Source: K189A clade bacterium (GTDB taxonomy: Bacteria > Pseudomonadota > Gammaproteobacteria > Pseudomonadales > Azotimanducaceae). Taken from it: a stretch of DNA of 49,873 nt. Where the stretch lies: the NCBI GenBank assembly GCA_902631405.1, contig CACOYI010000010.1, forward strand, positions 1 through 49,873, read 5' to 3'. Positions 1-8,865 of the stretch are shown here, piece by piece (positions within the stretch are counted from its first letter, which is position 1; each line of letters starts with the position of its first letter). Position numbers and translations under genes: made by a program. The notes below the pieces were generated by a model. That model did not search any database, was not told the origin of the DNA, and saw only the letters and a program-made list of their open reading frames with translations.

Positions 1-1
1 A

Positions 2-478
2 CTCACTAGCGAACGTCAATCAACTACCGATTGTTTGATTTCCAGTAGTAGGAAACGTTCGAGTTTGATACCTAATCACGACGCATCGCAACTTGTTAAT
101 CGACTTCGCGCAAGGCTAGGGAGCGATGCATGTCTCCAACTAAGAACAGAACCACATCACAGCCCGGAATCCTCATGGGCAAAAGACTATTCGTTAAACC
201 TAGAAGAAATAAAATGGATCTCAAACAAAAGCATCTATAAAAAGCGCCCCTTATGGCTTTTGAAAGCCCCCAAGCCTGTACCGATTAATCAATTCTCACT
301 AATTGAGGGTCCAGAAAAAATACAAACCGAATGGTGGAATCAAAGTTCTTCGAGAGCATATTACATCGCTCAGCACCAATCGGGGTCAGTGTGCTGGATT
401 TATAAATATGAAAGACCTGTGGCCACAAAAAATACATCCACTGAAGAGACGTTTTATTTGCACGGGTATTTTGGATGA
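2..478 (+). CDS. imuB: ImuB, Y-family polymerase-like mutagenesis protein (C-terminal part only)
   Basis: The frame is open to the left edge, so this is only the C-terminal ~158 residues of a longer protein. ImuB is a catalytically inactive Y-family polymerase homologue that links ImuA, the beta clamp and DnaE2 in SOS-induced mutagenic translesion synthesis. What is visible is the conserved tail: RPLWLLKAPKP, then GPEKIQTEWWNQ, then a YYIAQ strand, an aromatic W-I-Y-K-Y strand and the closing FYLHGYFG. This order is typical of ImuB C-termini. The stop overlaps the dnaE2 start by 4 nt (ATGA), so the two are translationally coupled. imuA and the expected LexA-controlled promoter would lie left of the window. 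Confidence 0.88.
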   Translation, partial: LTSERQSTTDCLISSSRKRSSLIPNHDASQLVNRLRARLGSDACLQLRTEPHHSPESSWAKDYSLNLEEIKWISNKSIYKKRPLWLLKAPKPVPINQFSLIEGPEKIQTEWWNQSSSRAYYIAQHQSGSVCWIYKYERPVATKNTSTEETFYLHGYFG

Positions 479-3400
479 TAGAGAGAGGGGAATTTGCTGA
501 ACTACATTGTTTAAGCAACTACAGTTTTTTAAGAGGCGCTTCACATCCGGAGGAACTTGTATATAGGGCCTCTGATCTTGGCTATAACGCTATAGCAATC
601 ACTGATGAATGCTCTTATTCAGGCTTAGTAAAGGCACATGTGGCAGCAAAGCAATGTGGCATTAAGTTAATCGTCGGTGCTGAATTCTTCGTTGATATGG
701 CTCATGGTGAAGAAAAAAACTCTGTTGAGAATATCATTATGCTTGCCCCGACAAGGCAAGCTTACGGTCAATTATCAGCGTTTATCAGCAAAATAAGACG
801 TAAGAATCAAAAAGGTAATTCTTACTTGCGTTATGAGGATTGTCAGATAGGAATCAGTGATTGCCTGATTTTATGGTCTCCTAAGCTGCAGGATATTGAT
901 ATTCAAGTGAGTGTTGGCCAAAAACTAAAGACTATTTTTCAACATTTTTGGATTACTCTGGAATTGTTCCAAGATGGTTTTGATATTGATAAAACAGCGC
1001 AGGCATTGACTTTATCGTCTCGACTGAACCTCAGATTAGTTGCCTCTAATAATGTGCATACGCATGTCCCTGAACGCCAACCGCTACAGGACATAATTAC
1101 CTCAATTAGATATCAGTGCTCGCTGGAAGAATTAGGACATCAGACATTCGTCAATGCAGAGCACACTTTAAGAACATTAGATTCATTAAGGACTGTTTAT
1201 CCCAAAGAGCTACTCGAGGAAAGTGTTCGTATCGCTGAGATGTGTTCGTTTAGTATGGATGAACTACGCTACGAATACCCTGAAGATCTTGTGCCTCCAC
1301 ATCTCGATGCCTCGACTTATTTAAAGCAACTTACTCTTTCAGGCGCGCAGACACGTTGGCCAAAAGGCGTTCCAGATGATGTTCTCACACTCATAGAGAA
1401 AGAGCTGACACTCATCAAAGAAATGCAATACGAGCATTATTTTTTAACAGTTCAGGACATCGTTGAATTTGCTCGTTCTGAAGGAATACTTTGCCAAGGG
1501 CGCGGTTCAGCTGCTAATTCAGCTGTTTGCTACTGCCTCTTTATTACAGAAGTCGATCCCGCTCGTATGCATTTATTGTTCGAACGTTTTATTTCCAAGG
1601 AAAGAGATGAACCACCAGATATTGATGTTGACTTCGAACATGAAAGACGAGAAGAGGTTATTCAGTATATCTATAAGCGCTATGGTAGAGATCATGCTGC
1701 ATTAGCGGCGACCTTAGTGACTTATCGGCCCAAGAGCGCAATCAGAGACGTTGGTAAGGCCCTTGGTTTTGATTCTGAAGTATTAGGTCTGCTGGCCAAA
1801 TCTATTGCCTGGTGGGATAAGAAAGATTGTCTATCTGATCATTTTAGTCAGGTAGGTATTAACCCGCAGACAGAAAAAGCTAAACATCTTTCGGCTTTTG
1901 TAAGTGAAATTCTGGGTTTTCCAAGGCATCTCTCGCAGCATGTTGGTGGCTTTGTGATCTCCAGCAACCCGATCAATCAAATCGTTCCGATTGAAAATGC
2001 TGCGATGGAAAATCGGACTGTTATTCAGTGGGACAAGGAGGACCTTGAGGCTCTAGGTCTCTTGAAAATCGATATTCTTGCTTTGGGAATGCTAACCGCC
2101 ATAAAAAAGACTTTAGCGTTATGCGCGAATTCTAAAGACTTAGAAATAGCTTCTATTCAAGACATACCAGCCGAAGATGCATCGACTTATGAGATGTTGC
2201 AACGTGGAGATAGTGTTGGTGTCTTTCAAGTCGAGTCCCGGGCTCAGATGGCGATGCTTCCGAGGTTAAAACCAAAGTGTTTTTATGATCTCGTTATAGA
2301 AGTGGCCATTGTACGGCCAGGCCCCATACAAGGCGACATGGTGCATCCCTATCTACGACGAAGACAAGGATTAGAAACACCCAATTATCCAAATCCTGAG
2401 ATCAAGCATGTATTAGAAAGAACTCTGGGGGTCCCGATATTTCAGGAGCAAGTTATTGAATTAGCGATGGTTGCGGCCGGCTTTAGCGGCGGAGAAGCTG
2501 ACCAATTAAGAAGAGCAATGGCTGCATGGAAAAAGCGCGGTGGTTTGGAGTCATTTCGAGACAAGTTAGTTAATGGAATGAAAATCAGGGGCCATGATGA
2601 AGAATTTGCTGAACGCGTATTTAACCAAATAAAAGGTTTTGGCGAATACGGTTTCCCTGAATCCCACGCCGCCAGCTTCGCTCTTCTGGTTTATATTTCG
2701 GCATGGCTTAAATGTCACAGAACTCTTGAATTTTACTGTGGCCTTTTAAACAGCCTGCCAATGGGTTTTTATTCAGTTTCACAAATTGTTCAAGATGCCA
2801 AAAGACATGATGTTGTTGTGTTACCTGTTGATGCAATGAACAGTGATTGGGATCACTCTATCGAGTTACTGGATGAAGATGAAAATGAACATAGCAAATA
2901 CGGGTTAAGACTGGGCTTGAGGATTGTTAAGGGTCTTCACAAAAAGAGTGCGGATAAAATAACTAGCTCAAGGGATAGTTCGATTACGAATGTTTTCGAG
3001 TTGAATCTCAAAGCAAGCCTTAACGAAGAACAACTAGGAACCCTAGCTAGGGCTGGAGCATTAAATAGTTTCTCGGAAAATCGGCATCAAGCTTATTGGG
3101 AAATTAAAGCGCTAGGCAGTACTACTCCCATTGAAATAAGTTCTAAAGTTTCTGCTAGACAAGATTCAACGAAACTACCTCCGCCAAGCCGTATTAAAAA
3201 TATGGTCAATGACTATCAATACACTGGTTTGTCTTTAAAAGATCATCCGATGAAAATCTTAAAGAAATATCATCCCCTCACTGGCACTAGTCTCGCATCG
3301 CAATTATCAAACTGCAGACACGGACAGTTTATAAAAATCGCAGGTGCGATCACTGGTAGACAACGGCCTAGCACTGCTAACGGCGTGCTGTTTATTACGT

Positions 3401-3642
3401 TAGAAGATGAGACAGGGAACACTAACGTAGTCATTTGGAAAAGCGTTCTTTCCAGGTTCAGGAGCGAAGTGCTGCAAAGTCAACTTGTAAGCATTAAAGG
3501 CACAGTTGAACGTGAAGGCCTAGTTATACACGTCGTAGCTGGCCATATCGAAACACTGGATCATATGTTTGCCGCTGCGCAAAACATTGGCCCCATCGAT
3601 AACAACAAACAAGGTACGATCAAATCTAGAGATTTCCACTAG
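475..3642 (+). CDS. dnaE2: DnaE2 (ImuC), error-prone DNA polymerase III alpha subunit
   Basis: The 1055-aa C-family polymerase is the catalytic partner of ImuB in damage-induced mutagenesis. An N-terminal PHP domain begins at ELHCLSNYSFLRGASHPEEL and continues through ITDECSYSG. The palm carries PPDIDVDFEHERREEV (about residues 379-394), which holds the catalytic aspartates. Further C-family blocks are RPGPIQGDMVHPYLRRR and FGEYGFPESHAASFALLVY. A C-terminal OB fold contains LFITLEDETGNTNVVIW. The length is close to the family norm and shorter than replicative DnaE (about 1160 aa). The ATG overlaps the imuB stop. No LexA box is seen between the genes, so control must come from upstream. The PHP metal ligands look partly substituted compared with active exonuclease-type PHP domains. 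Confidence 0.95.
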   Translation: MIERGEFAELHCLSNYSFLRGASHPEELVYRASDLGYNAIAITDECSYSGLVKAHVAAKQCGIKLIVGAEFFVDMAHGEEKNSVENIIMLAPTRQAYGQLSAFISKIRRKNQKGNSYLRYEDCQIGISDCLILWSPKLQDIDIQVSVGQKLKTIFQHFWITLELFQDGFDIDKTAQALTLSSRLNLRLVASNNVHTHVPERQPLQDIITSIRYQCSLEELGHQTFVNAEHTLRTLDSLRTVYPKELLEESVRIAEMCSFSMDELRYEYPEDLVPPHLDASTYLKQLTLSGAQTRWPKGVPDDVLTLIEKELTLIKEMQYEHYFLTVQDIVEFARSEGILCQGRGSAANSAVCYCLFITEVDPARMHLLFERFISKERDEPPDIDVDFEHERREEVIQYIYKRYGRDHAALAATLVTYRPKSAIRDVGKALGFDSEVLGLLAKSIAWWDKKDCLSDHFSQVGINPQTEKAKHLSAFVSEILGFPRHLSQHVGGFVISSNPINQIVPIENAAMENRTVIQWDKEDLEALGLLKIDILALGMLTAIKKTLALCANSKDLEIASIQDIPAEDASTYEMLQRGDSVGVFQVESRAQMAMLPRLKPKCFYDLVIEVAIVRPGPIQGDMVHPYLRRRQGLETPNYPNPEIKHVLERTLGVPIFQEQVIELAMVAAGFSGGEADQLRRAMAAWKKRGGLESFRDKLVNGMKIRGHDEEFAERVFNQIKGFGEYGFPESHAASFALLVYISAWLKCHRTLEFYCGLLNSLPMGFYSVSQIVQDAKRHDVVVLPVDAMNSDWDHSIELLDEDENEHSKYGLRLGLRIVKGLHKKSADKITSSRDSSITNVFELNLKASLNEEQLGTLARAGALNSFSENRHQAYWEIKALGSTTPIEISSKVSARQDSTKLPPPSRIKNMVNDYQYTGLSLKDHPMKILKKYHPLTGTSLASQLSNCRHGQFIKIAGAITGRQRPSTANGVLFITLEDETGNTNVVIWKSVLSRFRSEVLQSQLVSIKGTVEREGLVIHVVAGHIETLDHMFAAAQNIGPIDNNKQGTIKSRDFH

Positions 3643-3688
3643 TCAAAAATCTTCCGCCCTTTGGGTTAATTCTTCACTTAAAATTAAT

Positions 3689-3716
3689 GTAACTTTACGT
3701 AACAGACTGATATTAT
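3689..3716 (+). promoter_or_regulatory. Candidate promoter/operator of the XRE gene
   Basis: Two copies of GTAAC start exactly 10 bp apart (3689 and 3699), about one helical turn. A TATTAT hexamer at 3711-3716 could be a -10 element with a poor -35 (TGTAAC, 17-bp spacing). An AGAGGGGG ribosome site follows at about 3770-3777, ahead of the GTG start at 3785. The repeat overlapping the putative promoter would suit autoregulation by the HTH protein. This is inference from position only. Confidence 0.25.
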
Positions 3717-3784
3717 GGGAAATATCGCTCTTTCTTTCCGAATAGATTACTCTCGGAGTAGAGGAAAAGAGAGGGGGTATTTAG

Positions 3785-4120
3785 GTGGATACGAAAACGC
3801 GTATAAAAGCGGCAAGAAGTCGTTTAGGGATCACTCAGAAAGTTGTTGCTGACCATTGCGGTGTTTCAATAACTACGGTTTCTAAATGGGAGCATGGAGA
3901 AGCGTTACCGCAACGCGGGGACAATTTGGACAAACTTTGCGAGCTATTAAAAGTGAGTAAGCCGTTCCTTATTTGGGGCGAGGCTACCTCGGAGGAATCC
4001 ACAGGATCCGAAAAAGAGCTTGCGTCGCAAATCGGGTTATTGACTGAGTTTGAACAACACATGGTCAAAAGATTTGTTGAGGACCTTTTGCGAAATAAAA
4101 GCCAATCACGGTTGGATTAG
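3785..4120 (+). CDS. XRE/Cro-CI family helix-turn-helix regulator
   Basis: This 111-aa protein has one HTH_3 domain at residues 5-60. Its recognition region reads TQKVVADHCGVSITTVSKWEHG, followed by LCELLKVSKPFLIWG, the usual C-terminal helix of Cro/CI folds. A short acidic linker leads to a C-terminal helix rich in charged residues and no peptidase or ligand domain, so it is a minimal DNA-binding regulator. The GTG start is supported by AGAGGGGG 7 nt upstream. It sits 23 nt ahead of an unknown gene with its own AAGGAG site, so they probably form one transcript. No phage genes surround it. The target is unknown and may be its own promoter. Confidence 0.85.
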   Translation: MDTKTRIKAARSRLGITQKVVADHCGVSITTVSKWEHGEALPQRGDNLDKLCELLKVSKPFLIWGEATSEESTGSEKELASQIGLLTEFEQHMVKRFVEDLLRNKSQSRLD

Positions 4121-4143
4121 ACGCATAAAAATTAAGGAGTTTC

Positions 4144-4773
4144 GTGAAGGGCTCAGTTGAAACTGGAAAGAAATTATTAGCGAGACGGATGGAGCAATTT
4201 TGCGACTCACCGTTTCATGTCGATGCGGAATTAGAGCTGGGACAGCTTGGCAAAGTTAAATTCGGATACTTCGAATTTGATGATTTTGATTATGTCAGGA
4301 GGCACAAATTAGCATCTCTTGACCCAGTTCATTGGGAGTTGATGTCTATTGTCTTCGAGCATTACGTTCCAGGGTGGCTGGAACACAACGCTGGTTGGTT
4401 TGTGGTGTTACATGAAAACCAAACCATGCTCTGTTTGAGGCTCGAGGACGAATTTAAGCTAATCTCTCTCAAAGGAGGCGAGGCTGCTGATCTCACCGCT
4501 TACGCCAAAGAAAAGAGTCTATTTATCGATCGTAGGCTCGATCAGTACTGGAACACGGGTGATCCTGACATTATCGACGTTTTTAGAAAGGCGCTAGAGA
4601 CCAGCACAGATGACATGTTGATGAACTGCGATCCACGTTTTCGGGAGCGAGCATTGTTGGTGACGAAATTTAAGAAACTACTTTCTTATCAAGAAAAGTC
4701 TCCTTCATCTAAAAAGTCGGATAAGCGCTCCGCTCTCAGCAATGTGATTCAGTTCGCTATTGATAACAAGTAA
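4144..4773 (+). CDS. Hypothetical protein, 209 aa, cotranscribed with XRE regulator
   Basis: I do not recognise this family. The protein starts at GTG with AAGGAG 4 nt upstream. It is soluble, with no signal peptide or membrane segment. The first half is rich in aromatic and acidic residues (FGYFEFDDFDYV, HYVPGWLEHNAGWFVV), resembling a mixed alpha/beta domain. The last 30 residues are a basic, serine-rich tail ending in a hydrophobic helix (ALSNVIQFAID). The tight spacing to the preceding HTH gene suggests a regulator-effector pair, but no toxin, protease or nuclease motif is visible. The next gene (cupin) starts 18 nt downstream. Confidence 0.65.
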   Translation: MKGSVETGKKLLARRMEQFCDSPFHVDAELELGQLGKVKFGYFEFDDFDYVRRHKLASLDPVHWELMSIVFEHYVPGWLEHNAGWFVVLHENQTMLCLRLEDEFKLISLKGGEAADLTAYAKEKSLFIDRRLDQYWNTGDPDIIDVFRKALETSTDDMLMNCDPRFRERALLVTKFKKLLSYQEKSPSSKKSDKRSALSNVIQFAIDNK

Positions 4774-4791
4774 TCCCTGGCTGATGCCTAG

Positions 4792-5259
4792 ATGAATGAC
4801 AAGGACTGGAAATCAGAGGGTGTTAAAGTGATTAAAGGCGATCGTCTTGACACGAACACGCCACAAACACCCGGTATGAACAGAGCGGCTGCTATAAATC
4901 ATGCAACAGCTGGAGCGAACAAGCTATGGGCTGGAACGGTAACGATTCACGCCGATGCGAAAACGGGAGCTCATCATCATGGAGCTCTGGAAAGCATTAT
5001 CTACATCATCAGTGGTCAAGCCCGAATGCGATGGGGGGAGAAACTTGAATTTGTCTGCGAGGCCGGACCGGGGGACTTCATTTACGTGCCTCCTTATGTG
5101 CCTCACCAAGAGATCAATGCTAAATCTGAAGAGCCTTTGGAATGTATTCTGGTGAGAAGTGACCAAGAACCCGTAGTAGTTAATCTAGATATTCCCGTTG
5201 TGGAGGACCCAGGTGAAACTCTGTGGATAGACCCGATACATGCCGATGTCAAATCCTAA
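4792..5259 (+). CDS. Cupin-domain protein
   Basis: A single-domain cupin of 155 aa. The first cupin motif is read at HHHGALESIIYIISGQARMRWG (residues about 63-84) and the second at GDFIYVPPYVPHQEIN (about 97-112). Together they supply the His/Glu metal ligands of a small beta-barrel. The opening segment PGMNRAAAINHATAGANKLW is typical of uncharacterised bacterial cupins annotated only by fold. Substrate and reaction cannot be assigned; sugar isomerase, dioxygenase and sensor roles are all known for the fold. The upstream ribosome site is weak, so the exact start is uncertain. It ends tail-to-tail with the sulfatase gene, their stop codons overlapping by 4 nt. Confidence 0.8.
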   Translation: MNDKDWKSEGVKVIKGDRLDTNTPQTPGMNRAAAINHATAGANKLWAGTVTIHADAKTGAHHHGALESIIYIISGQARMRWGEKLEFVCEAGPGDFIYVPPYVPHQEINAKSEEPLECILVRSDQEPVVVNLDIPVVEDPGETLWIDPIHADVKS

Positions 5260-7025
5260 GACTGAGCCGCCCTTCTCTTCCCTCTTACCCACAGAATAAT
5301 CGAAATTAACAGCGCCAAGAGTCCTATCAGAAAAACAGAAATATAGGTGGAATTGCGCGCCATCAGACGGCTCATGGTAGTTACCCCGACCTGAAGTAAA
5401 GGATTGAAGTCCCTTGGAACGGCGACAACATTGAAGTTCGACGCGTAGGCCTCGTATTCCTCGATCATAATTGCTTTCAGTTCTGGAAATTGTTGTGACA
5501 GATCGAGGCTCTCCCCTGGATCCTTCTTTATATCGAATAACTCCCAGCGAGCATTTCCGTGAGGGAGTGTGTTAAACGTCAATTTATAATTTCCCCGGAA
5601 AACGGCTTTACTGCCTGATACCTCGATAAAGGTGGATTCATCCGGCGCATAAATTCGGTCTAATTCGCCACTGAGAACAGGCACAAAGGATCTGCCCGTC
5701 ATTGAAACACCAGTCGTTTGAACATCTTTCGATACATTTGCCATTTCCAAAATTGATGGCGTAATGTCGCTCACAAACAGTAACGCGGGATTAAAGCCTT
5801 CTTGCAGAAAACCGCCCCCTGAAACAATTAGGGGCACCCTGAGTGATCCTTCGCTCGCATAGAATTTAAACAAGTTACCCGGTGTTGCTGCGGCCAAGGC
5901 CCATTCTGGGCCGATCGACGTGACTGATCGGAATTCTCCCGCGCGCTCAGGATCATCGTGATAGCCGTTGGCAAGACGCCAGGCGTTGAACAAAGCGCTT
6001 GATGTGGGATGGTTAAATTCCGGGCCGTTGTCAGAAGTTATAATAAAGATGGTGTTATCAAACCGTCCTGTTTCTCTCAAATACGATATTAGCCGGCCAA
6101 TATTCGCATCCATACTTTCGAGCATCCCCGCGTTCGCCATCATGGCCTGCTCATAGTAGTATTTTTCTGATTCGTCAAGCTGGGACCAAGGTCGAAATTC
6201 CGCCGGCTGCGGGACAAGCTCGGCTCTCTCAGATATCAGCCCGATCTTCTTTGCTTTTTGAAAACGATCTTCCCTCAATTGCTCCCACCCTCCGGAGTAA
6301 ATACCTTCGTAACGATCTCGGTATTCAGGTGAAACCTGAACAGGAATGTGAACGGCTTGAAAAGCGAGATAGCTAAAAAAAGGGGTTTGCCTATTCTGAT
6401 CGAGATATTCGATCATCTTGTCGACAATGAACTTGGAGGAATAGAAGTCTTTTGGCAGGCTCGCGCGAGCCCCATTCTCATACCACGGTATTTCACCATA
6501 GTACGGCATGTATGACTTCTCTTCCCAATTGTCGGCGCCTGATGCATCAAAGATAAAAGACTCTTCAAATCCATGCTGGTCGGGCAGGCTTTTCCCTTCG
6601 CCACCGAGATGCCATTTCCCAGTCATGTAGGTCCGATAACCAACCGCTGTCAGCTTATCGGCAATCGTTTTGATTTCCGGCAAGAACTGCATCGAATAAC
6701 CACGAGTCTGCTTTTGCTCTGGTGTGACAACTTCCGGGATGGTGCCAACACCGGTCAGATGGTTGTCCACGCCAGTCAAGAGCATTGCTCGAGTAGGCGC
6801 ACATAATGGTGAGGTGTGGTAGTTGCTAAACCTGACGCCGGCGTCACCCAGAGCTGTTATGTGGGGCGTTAATACCTCTCCCCCATAACCACCAAAATCC
6901 ATCAGTCCAGCGTCGTCTGCTACGATCAGGACGAAGTTGGGAAGTGGTGAGCCCTTTGATCGCTCCAAGGAGACCAGTTCAAGCGGAAGAAGCAATGAGA
7001 AAATCAATGTGTACGAAAACCGCAT
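5256..7025 (-). CDS. Arylsulfatase-type sulfatase (formylglycine-dependent, type I)
   Basis: This 589-aa secreted or membrane-anchored sulfatase belongs to the alkaline phosphatase superfamily. A hydrophobic N-terminus (residues 5-20) acts as signal peptide. The metal-binding VADDAG follows at about 35-40. The activation signature C-A-P-T-R has its cysteine at residue 75, to be converted to formylglycine. GKWHLGG at about 136-142 and TSDNGPEFNHP further on complete the active site. A C-terminal hydrophobic segment (SVFLIGLLALLISIILWV) followed by RGKRR should anchor the enzyme in the inner membrane, with the catalytic domain in the periplasm. It hydrolyses sulfate esters; the exact substrate is not predictable. 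Its start overlaps the stop of the upstream SGNH hydrolase gene (TAATG). It would depend on an FGE such as the candidate at 16726-17646. Confidence 0.93.
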   Translation of the reverse strand: MRFSYTLIFSLLLPLELVSLERSKGSPLPNFVLIVADDAGLMDFGGYGGEVLTPHITALGDAGVRFSNYHTSPLCAPTRAMLLTGVDNHLTGVGTIPEVVTPEQKQTRGYSMQFLPEIKTIADKLTAVGYRTYMTGKWHLGGEGKSLPDQHGFEESFIFDASGADNWEEKSYMPYYGEIPWYENGARASLPKDFYSSKFIVDKMIEYLDQNRQTPFFSYLAFQAVHIPVQVSPEYRDRYEGIYSGGWEQLREDRFQKAKKIGLISERAELVPQPAEFRPWSQLDESEKYYYEQAMMANAGMLESMDANIGRLISYLRETGRFDNTIFIITSDNGPEFNHPTSSALFNAWRLANGYHDDPERAGEFRSVTSIGPEWALAAATPGNLFKFYASEGSLRVPLIVSGGGFLQEGFNPALLFVSDITPSILEMANVSKDVQTTGVSMTGRSFVPVLSGELDRIYAPDESTFIEVSGSKAVFRGNYKLTFNTLPHGNARWELFDIKKDPGESLDLSQQFPELKAIMIEEYEAYASNFNVVAVPRDFNPLLQVGVTTMSRLMARNSTYISVFLIGLLALLISIILWVRGKRRAAQS

Positions 7026-7741
7026 TATGAAAACTCCGGATATCTGGCGAGAAGTACTGGTTTTAAATGATTGATCCAGCGAGTGTAACCCTCCTCATTC
7101 AAGTGCAATCCGTCGAATATATAAACGTCGTCTGGTGTTCCTTGAGAATTAAGCAATGTCGCTCCAGTATCTTCAAAAAAAACGTGTTCATTCTCTCTGG
7201 CCAATTGAATTAAGTGCTCATTCACCTCGCGCATTTGCGACCATTTATCCCAACGCGCCTTTGAGGGTTTCATCGACATCAACCATATATCTGTTTGAGG
7301 TAGTGAAGCCGAAACTCGGTCCACAAAAATTCTGAAATTATTTCCTACATGAGTCGGTGTTTTACCAGACCCAATATCATTTACGCCCACAAAGACGACA
7401 ACTGCCCTTGGCGCATAGGTTAAGACGACTCTATCCAAGTTGTGGAGGACATGCTCCATGTGCGCACCTCCGAAGCCCCGTTGAATAATCGGTAAGGGAC
7501 TCATTCCCTCTGTAAGCGAGTCCCAAAAACGCACGCTTGAACTACCAACAAATACAATTTGGCCTGGCTCTGGAAAGGAGACTGAGTCTGCATTCTCAAA
7601 AACAAGAATTTCCTCTTCAAAATAGTCAGGCTGATCTGCTGCTTGATTTTGCGAGCGGATCAGGAGACCGATCATCACCGCAACTAAGATAATCAATCCA
7701 CAAAGAAGGCCAGTGCCCCATTTCAAAATTGTTTTGAGCAA
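7025..7741 (-). CDS. Membrane-anchored SGNH/GDSL-type esterase
   Basis: A 238-aa hydrolase with one N-terminal transmembrane helix (about residues 8-28), probably left uncleaved, and a periplasmic SGNH domain. Block I has the nucleophile in FVGSSSVRFW (about 64-73), block II the glycine in RGFGG (88-92), block III the asparagine in VGVNDIG (119-125), and block V the Asp and His in FDGLHLN (209-215). The family removes acyl or acetyl groups from lipids, sugars and polymers. It overlaps the sulfatase by one base, so a joint role, such as deacylating and desulfating one polysaccharide, is reasonable but inferred. Confidence 0.9.
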   Translation of the reverse strand: MLKTILKWGTGLLCGLIILVAVMIGLLIRSQNQAADQPDYFEEEILVFENADSVSFPEPGQIVFVGSSSVRFWDSLTEGMSPLPIIQRGFGGAHMEHVLHNLDRVVLTYAPRAVVVFVGVNDIGSGKTPTHVGNNFRIFVDRVSASLPQTDIWLMSMKPSKARWDKWSQMREVNEHLIQLARENEHVFFEDTGATLLNSQGTPDDVYIFDGLHLNEEGYTRWINHLKPVLLARYPEFS

Positions 7742-7825
7742 GCTTCACCCATTCATAAAAAATCATTCCACGCAGAACTATAAACCGGGTATGAATTGCT
7801 AGAAAGCAAAAGGGTCCTTGAGTTG

Positions 7826-7892
7826 GAGAACATCCTGATTCCACCTTTTGGGGTAAGGAGGGGAGAAGTGATGTGGTGGAATCAGGGTTCTC
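7826..7892. repeat. Long imperfect inverted repeat in the 300-nt gap 7742-8041
   Basis: The left arm GAGAACATCCTGATTCCACC (7826-7845) pairs with GGTGGAATCAGGGTTCTC (7875-7892). This gives 12 bp, a 2-nt bulge and 6 bp, around a 29-nt loop rich in G and A. It lies about 150 nt beyond the stop of the CmcJ-like gene and 85 nt before the SGNH start. No clean U-run follows on either strand. It could be an attenuator or terminator of the 8-14 kb operon, an operator, or a dispersed element. The rest of the gap shows nothing I can assign. Confidence 0.5.
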
Positions 7893-8041
7893 ACCACGAA
7901 TAAAGCAATTGCTATGCCAACAAATTAATAGTCATATAAATCAGCAACCTAGCCATATGTTGGCTACTTATAAAGGTTGTCATTGATTCGAGCCGGTAAG
8001 GATTGTCGCTTTTCTGACATTCGGCGTAAGAATACGTACCG

Positions 8042-8848
8042 TTATTGATTTTCATCAAAAAAGAAACAAATTGCTCTGACTTCGATACTCTCTCTGGGGG
8101 TTACATTTGCACCTAGAATCGTCTGATCATCAAATGCACTATGCAGCGTTGGCACAAAAGGACTCTCGGACGAGTCATAGGTTTTGAACATTACCAATTC
8201 CTCTCTGTTCATTTTCGGGTAGTAATACCAGTGATGGGATTCCTTGTGGCTGGACTGAAAGATTTCAACCTGAAAACCCTCACCACTGCCGTAGTTATGC
8301 AAGTCGGTTGGGATTAATTCTTCCTCCGAGACCGTCCTCGAATCACACAGAGCCAGCGGCGCATCCACACAATCTTTGTCAAAACGTCGCCAAAGGTTAT
8401 AAACAGCGACCCGATCAGGTTTCGGATTTGCCTGACCGATTAAAGGTTCTATCGTATCCAGAAATTGAGGAGTGAAGTCGTTGTGAACCAACCTGTGAGC
8501 ACCTAGTCTTTTTCCAGACTGCGCCTCAGCTTCATTTCGTGTGATATGGGAGACAATGTGTACGGTGGAAGCATCGGTCTGTTGTTTTACTAGTTCAGCC
8601 ATTTCTGGATAGTAAGTTTCCATGACTGCCTGATCATCATAGAAGTCATCGACACTGGATACATGTTCTATGAGCTTGAACCCGGACTCTTTTAGGCTCT
8701 GATTGGTGCCTCGGGCGTTAGAGACTTTCTTTATAAAAGATTGATGGTCTGGACGATCAGGGTCCGGCTCAACTAATCCAAACGCTGGTTTCGGTTCATT
8801 CTCTCTTAGTGGTTTGCGATAAAAAAACTCCGCACTCACAGTATCCAT
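8042..8848 (-). CDS. CmcJ/NvfI-type oxidoreductase
   Basis: This 268-aa protein resembles the CmcJ/NvfI family, non-heme iron-type oxygenases that include cephem 7-methoxylase subunit CmcJ and fungal NvfI. Family marks are an H-x-D pair in VHNDFT (122-126), YNLWRRF (150-156), PLALCDSRTV (164-173), HWYYYPKMNREELVMFKTYDS (206-226), a distal histidine in LHSAFDD (236) and the closing PRESIEVRAICFF. The longer frame begins at 8902. I prefer the ATG at 8848 because AGGAGGAAGAG lies just upstream and this start leaves a 17-nt gap to the preceding gene instead of an overlap. It is the third gene of the UGSC operon and likely oxidises a small organic acid or ester product; the substrate is unknown. 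Confidence 0.85.
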   Translation of the reverse strand: MDTVSAEFFYRKPLRENEPKPAFGLVEPDPDRPDHQSFIKKVSNARGTNQSLKESGFKLIEHVSSVDDFYDDQAVMETYYPEMAELVKQQTDASTVHIVSHITRNEAEAQSGKRLGAHRLVHNDFTPQFLDTIEPLIGQANPKPDRVAVYNLWRRFDKDCVDAPLALCDSRTVSEEELIPTDLHNYGSGEGFQVEIFQSSHKESHHWYYYPKMNREELVMFKTYDSSESPFVPTLHSAFDDQTILGANVTPRESIEVRAICFFFDENQ

Positions 8849-8865
8849 ACGCTCTCTTCCTCCTA

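Noticed and set aside
3785-4120. Prophage repressor
   Set aside because: No integrase, phage structural gene or attachment site is visible around the HTH gene.
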